DNA from: Morinoia aosen
Taxonomy: Eukaryota; Arthropoda; Malacostraca; Amphipoda; Talitridae
Assembly (NCBI GenBank): GCA_030386875.1
Contig: CM059579.1
Location: 15,348,484 to 15,412,483 of the forward strand
DNA: 64,000 nucleotides
Direction: 5' to 3'
Position numbers and translations under genes: made by a program. Positions 60,005 to 64,000 of the stretch are shown here, in pieces (position 1 is the first letter of the stretch; each line of letters opens with the position of its first letter). The notes under the pieces were generated by a model that saw nothing but the letters and a program-made list of their open reading frames with translations, was not told where the DNA came from and did no database searches.

Positions 60005-60735
60005 GCGTGACACGCTTCATGATTTTTTTGGCGATCAGTAACCGTTGGGTTTATTTATTATATTAAATAAAAAATACTTCAATAAATTTTCGGAATTAAA
60101 AGAATTTATAGAGATGTAAGGATTAAAGGTTGTGAAAGTCGAGTTTTACTGGTTCTAAATGATATATTTGGTAATGCAAATGCTTGTGCACCAAAATTAA
60201 ATGATGAATTGCCCAATTTTAATACAGTATTGCTACTCATTGAATCATTAATTTATGGCCAGCTGTGCGTAATAGCTCATACAAATTAAAATGCATGAAT
60301 TATTCATTTTTCTATTGTATTATCAGACCAGTTTAATCACAACCATCAATCCCACATGGATGAGGCCATTTCTCAAACTCTTCTCTGTAATCAAAATCGA
60401 CCAAGCTAATTTTTTGTTACCCAAGGAAAGAGCAATGAAGTAAATTCCCTTAACTAAAGATGCTGTATTAATAACGCAAATTATTCACTTTATACCTGTT
60501 TGCTGCGTTAGGTATAGAAATGATTCATCAATACAACTAAATAAGTGCACTCCAGTCCAGTTCTCCGCCATTTTGGTTACCATATGGTGACGATACCCGT
60601 ACCAAAAATGGACCGTAGCTCATGGCTGAAGTCTGACGGTTTCGCAGCACTAGACAGACCGAATGTTGCTACTATGTTGACGATTATGACGAAACGCAAC
60701 CATTTGGTCTCCCTGTTACAGAGGCCTTATATATA
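60005..60735. mobile_element. Relative of the 785-bp TIR element
   Basis: Similar to about 7535-8240, including the closing stretch around GACGATTATGACGA and GAGGCCTTA. The left end is less complete. Non-coding. Confidence 0.5.
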
Positions 60736-61029
60736 TGTGGGTCTTATTTTTGACCAGTGTCTTGTTCGATTGTGACTGAACACCTTAGTGAAGATTTGAA
60801 ATTTATTTTCCAAAAATTACTCTCAGGACTTTTCATGTATATCTAACAAGCAAAAGTGCAAATTCAGCGTAAATTCAACACTTTTTCAGTGCTTTTCTTA
60901 GTTAGCAGCGATGAACTCAATTTTTTAGCAGAAAATTATGAGATCCGACTCTCGCTTATCAGTAAAATTCATCCAGAATGAATACAGAACTGAGAAGAAT
61001 TTTTACAACGATACCACCATACGGAATAG

Positions 61030-62612
61030 TGAAAAAGTACTTTGAAAACATTTAATCTGAACGTTTCGAGCCTAAGCTCATTCATAACAAAAAGTCTGCA
61101 GATGAAATACTAAACAAGTCAGTTCACCCAAAATTCACAGAAGCCCAAAATATAAGCACGAAACAAACAAACAAACAAAAAATAATAATATATCGGTTGA
61201 CTATTTTCAGAGGGTATGCACTCTGCATTTCGTAGAGAGAAGGTATGCGTTTATGAATGAATAATGGCTCTGAAAAACGTTGGTCTAAGTTGGCGGTACA
61301 AGTATCTAATATTTTAAATTTGCTAATGTCAATAATCTTTTCACAGGAATCACTACAATTTTGTCTGATATTAGAATGAGTAGGAGAGGTAAGCAAGTGA
61401 CCTGTAGGATGACTTCGACCAGCATATTCAACAACCCTGACGCAAAGTGCTCGGTGGGGGGAATCCACATACTGCGATGCGCAATGCGCACAACTGAAAT
61501 TATAGACGAGGGAAGATCGCACGCCGGTCGGGAGCACATCTTTAAATCTAAAAAAATGACCCAATGTTATGCTTGTTAACTAAAAAAATACGAAAGGAAA
61601 TTTGCGGGAAAAATTTAGTCAAAAGTATTAAAAGGTCTTTTCTCAACTTTTCCGATTGAAATCCAAAATATGGCAACACACAATAACTATAGTTTAGAGC
61701 TTGAACACGAGAGTCCGGAAAAAATTGCTATTCAGGAACTTATTAATTGCACGAAAAATAACAGAATGTGGAGAATCATTGGTTTTAAAATAAGACTGCA
61801 AAAAAGTAAATTCTTTATGAAGGTCAGTGTAATTTAAACAAATATTATAGGCGCGAGTTATAAGGTTTGAGATGCTATTAAGTGTAAATCTCTTGCAACA
61901 GAAACTGAAGTAACTTAGACCTAACCCGGAGAATGTTGGTTTTCTGTATAGACTGAGGTTACGAATTTATTACCAGATCGGTGAACATTGATATCAAGAT
62001 AATTCAAATGGTATTTTTTTTTCCAGATCTAAAGTGAATTTGATATTAGGATGCCTGGAATTGAAATATTGAAGAAAGGAATGGGCACCACATTTGTTTT
62101 TGAAAAGAAGAAAAGTATCATCAATATAGCGCCTATAGAAAACTAGTTTGAATGAAGTCGGACACTGATTTAACCATTTCTGTTCATTGTGACACATGAA
62201 AATGTTGGCGAAAGTAGGGCCTATAGAGAGACCCCTTCCCAACCCTTCAATTTGATTATATATACGACTATTGCAAATAAAGAAGGAATTTCGCACACAT
62301 AGTTCTAAGAGAGATCTAAAATAATTTTTTGTTAAACCTATAACTGAAGAGGACGGAACAGAAAACAGAGAATTTATGCAAATATCAATGGTTTCGTCAA
62401 GAGTTACATTGGTAAAAAGATTCTCAACGTCAAGGGAAGCCATAAAATACTTATCAGCGTCAGGTTGACTAGATAGAGTTTGTACAAAGTCGAAAGTATT
62501 TTGAACAATGAAATCATTAAGAGTTAAATGGATAAGCAACGGAACTAAAAATTTAGACACATTATAAGTAGCACAATTATAAGCGGCGGAAATCAGTCTG
62601 AATGGTAACGTA
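61030..62612 (-). mobile_element. Penelope-like retroelement, 5'-truncated, broken
   Basis: An open stretch at 61994-62560 (minus) holds Penelope-type RT blocks: SKFLVPLL, SLDVENLFTNVTLDETI, GLSIGPTFANIF and the active-site stretch YRRYIDDTFLLF. Further on (61124-61564) lies a GIY-YIG endonuclease region (SSLVYNFSCAHCASQYV, AGRSHPTG, SNIRQ, then FIHKRIPSL and YPLKIVNR). The 3' end at about 61040-61075 carries a stem-loop with GAAACGTT resembling a degenerate hammerhead core. It is broken in a few places and better preserved than the two plus-strand relics, so it is probably younger. The first part of the RT is absent at about 62612. Confidence 0.85.
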
Positions 62613-62614
62613 GT

Positions 62615-63300
62615 CTATGAAGCAGGGCTGAATGTAAAGGCCAACGTTCACGCGCCAACCTCCAACCACAAGTTATAGAACCTCTTAATTAAAGTCATTA
62701 TTGCAAATTTCGAGACGACAGTCTTTGGTATCAGGAATCTTCAATATATTTATAATATTTGGATTAAACATAAAGAGTTCATTCTTTAACTCTCGCATAG
62801 CGGCTTTGGACGAAGATTATTGATATCTTGGATTAGAAGTAATACAATAAACATCATATTCAATATCGATGAAATAATAACTGAAAGTTTAACGAAAACC
62901 GTGGCAGATGAGATTTTTCCCAAACACGTTTTAAGTTTTCATGATTTTTCAGTCTCACCACCGGCATCAAATACACTGAATATGAGTGATTCCTTATGTC
63001 CGAGCCTTTTTTTGTTGTTGAAAGGTGTTAGCCTAGTAATTGTTCAAAATATTTTCCATTTAGAATTATTGCTCCAGCTCTTCCAACAGTCTCTTTGCTA
63101 CCCGTAGTTCAAAGATGAAGATATGCCGTTCAATCAATGAGCATGGAAATAAATATTTCAAATTGCACAGCGCAAAGAGAATTCAATATTATATATTTTT
63201 CAGTTGATAAAAAAGAAATAATACCGTTACACGTGTGGCTCTTGAAAAATTAACGAAGGGTTATCTAAAAAAAAAAACACGATGAATGGCGTGATGCAAC
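62615..63300. repeat. Fragment of the intergenic duplicated segment
   Basis: Similar to about 9255-9920, including the GGCTTTGAACATGG-like and TTGATATCTTGG stretches. It continues the gene D copy of the 5' flank after the Penelope insertion. Confidence 0.6.
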
Positions 63301-63507
63301 TGTGGTGTTGCGTTTCCCCTTATAAGAATATTTGCATCTTATTTTATGAAATTACATTTGTGCAAATAGGTGTTTAATAATAAAGCCGTATTCATCAGCA
63401 ACCTGTACTGTAAGAAAATTGACCCGTTTACTCAATGCATATTTATCCGTATTTCACTGTCTTCGCATGATCTTGACAGTATTTTAATATCTTTTTTTAT
63501 CCGGCAG

Positions 63508-63734
63508 AACTCAATAACTTGTGGGTGGCGGTAAGGTAAATCGGAGGGGAGTGGCTGTGGTTGCCCAGCGGTCGCAATCCCGGGAGCTCCGGAGAAGGAG
63601 ACTGGGCGTACACCGACCCCAACGGATCTGAGAGCGAAGAATGTGCCAGGGTCGTGAGAGATAGAGGCTTCAAACTCGGAGATCTAGGCTGCATGACAGA
63701 GTTTAGCTCTCTGTGTCAAGTAGTATTGAATTAA
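63508..63734 (+). pseudogene. Orphan CTLD terminal exon with one internal stop
   Basis: The acceptor (TTTTTTTATCCGGCAG) and phase are as in lectin exon 4. It reads NNLWVAVR, then TAA (63537-63539) where the paralogues have AAG or AAA, then IGGEWLWLPSGRNPG, TDPNGSESEECARVV, GCM and SLCQVVLN with a TAA stop at 63732-63734. Apart from the one stop it is intact, with a DPN sugar-loop signature. It is the only lectin exon on the plus strand, and no exon 1-3 was found on the plus strand upstream. It may be an inverted, displaced copy. Confidence 0.85.
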
Positions 63735-64000
63735 GCTTTAGAATATGAGCGAATGAATACTGGCATTATGCTTTAAATGAATCGACCTTTATACCTGTAG
63801 GCCAAATAAAAAACGCCTGAAAAAATTTCGTGAAAATCTTGTCAAAAGAATTCACGTTCAAATGACCCCCTAAGTGTACGGTGGTCAAGCGCTAATGGCC
63901 CGGAATGCTGCTGGTTAGATTCACAAAAATTTAAAAAAATATAAGTGCGGTATTGAACGGATTTGCTGAAAAAAGCTCTCTGTAACACTATTCATGATGT
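63735..64000. other. Right edge, nothing recognised
   Basis: AT-rich, no open frame or repeat recognised. Confidence 0.5.

Noticed and set aside
1-64000. tRNA, rRNA, CRISPR arrays and bacterial-type operons
   Set aside because: Looked for by eye and not seen. The repeats present are eukaryotic transposon relics and minisatellites.

Overview
This is AT-rich animal DNA, most likely from an arthropod. The genes are intron-containing with GT-AG splice sites, and the elements present (Penelope-like retroelements, Tc1/mariner transposons, a non-LTR retrotransposon, MITEs) are common in arthropod genomes. The species cannot be named from the sequence. Nothing bacterial is present: no operons, rRNA, tRNA or CRISPR were seen.

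The core of the window is a tandem cluster of secreted, composite C-type lectin genes, all on the minus strand. Each gene has four coding exons joined by phase-1 introns. Exon 1 (about 349 nt) holds a signal peptide and a four-cysteine, possibly PAN/apple-like domain. Exon 2 (102 nt) is a small cysteine module that may be VWC-like. Exon 3 (165-186 nt) is the first half of a C-type lectin domain (CTLD), and exon 4 (221-233 nt) is the second half. Genes C (32841-41548) and D (52083-59311) are complete and open, predicting 282 and 286 residues. Gene B (18546-27067) has intact exons 2-4 but a broken exon 1. Gene A shows only exon 1 (4956-5304). Its exon 2 seems to have been deleted, and exons 3-4 should lie just beyond the left edge. 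A plus-strand CTLD terminal exon with one internal stop sits at 63508-63734.

Layout: 1-4880 is a block of Penelope-like and Tc1-like relics that recurs at 20960-25640 inside intron 2 of gene B. 4956-5304 is gene A exon 1. About 5340-18545 is intergenic DNA that recurs at about 41600-52080, so [exon 1 - intergenic - exon 4 of the next gene] is an old duplicated unit. The two intergenic copies differ by insertions, including MITEs, a Tc1 element, a solo LTR and a 528-bp TIR element. Each copy also carries a dead lectin terminal exon (14739-15106 and 49177-49595) whose sugar-binding EPN loop has expanded into a 20-bp minisatellite. 27070-32690 is the B-C spacer, with a striking triple 52-bp palindromic repeat. 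Gene C introns hold a head-to-head mariner fusion (33723-34559), a 35-bp minisatellite and a 5'-truncated LINE with a snap-back 5' end (39022-40378). Gene D intron 1 holds a MITE-like hairpin and an unassigned insertion of about 1.1 kb. 59340-63300 is a further copy of the exon-1 flank, carrying a minus-strand Penelope-like element at about 61030-62612.

The products would be secreted lectins, perhaps for recognising microbes or for another extracellular role. Exon 1 stays very similar between paralogues while the CTLD exons diverge strongly. This is what a diversifying recognition family on a conserved scaffold would look like, but selection has not been tested here.
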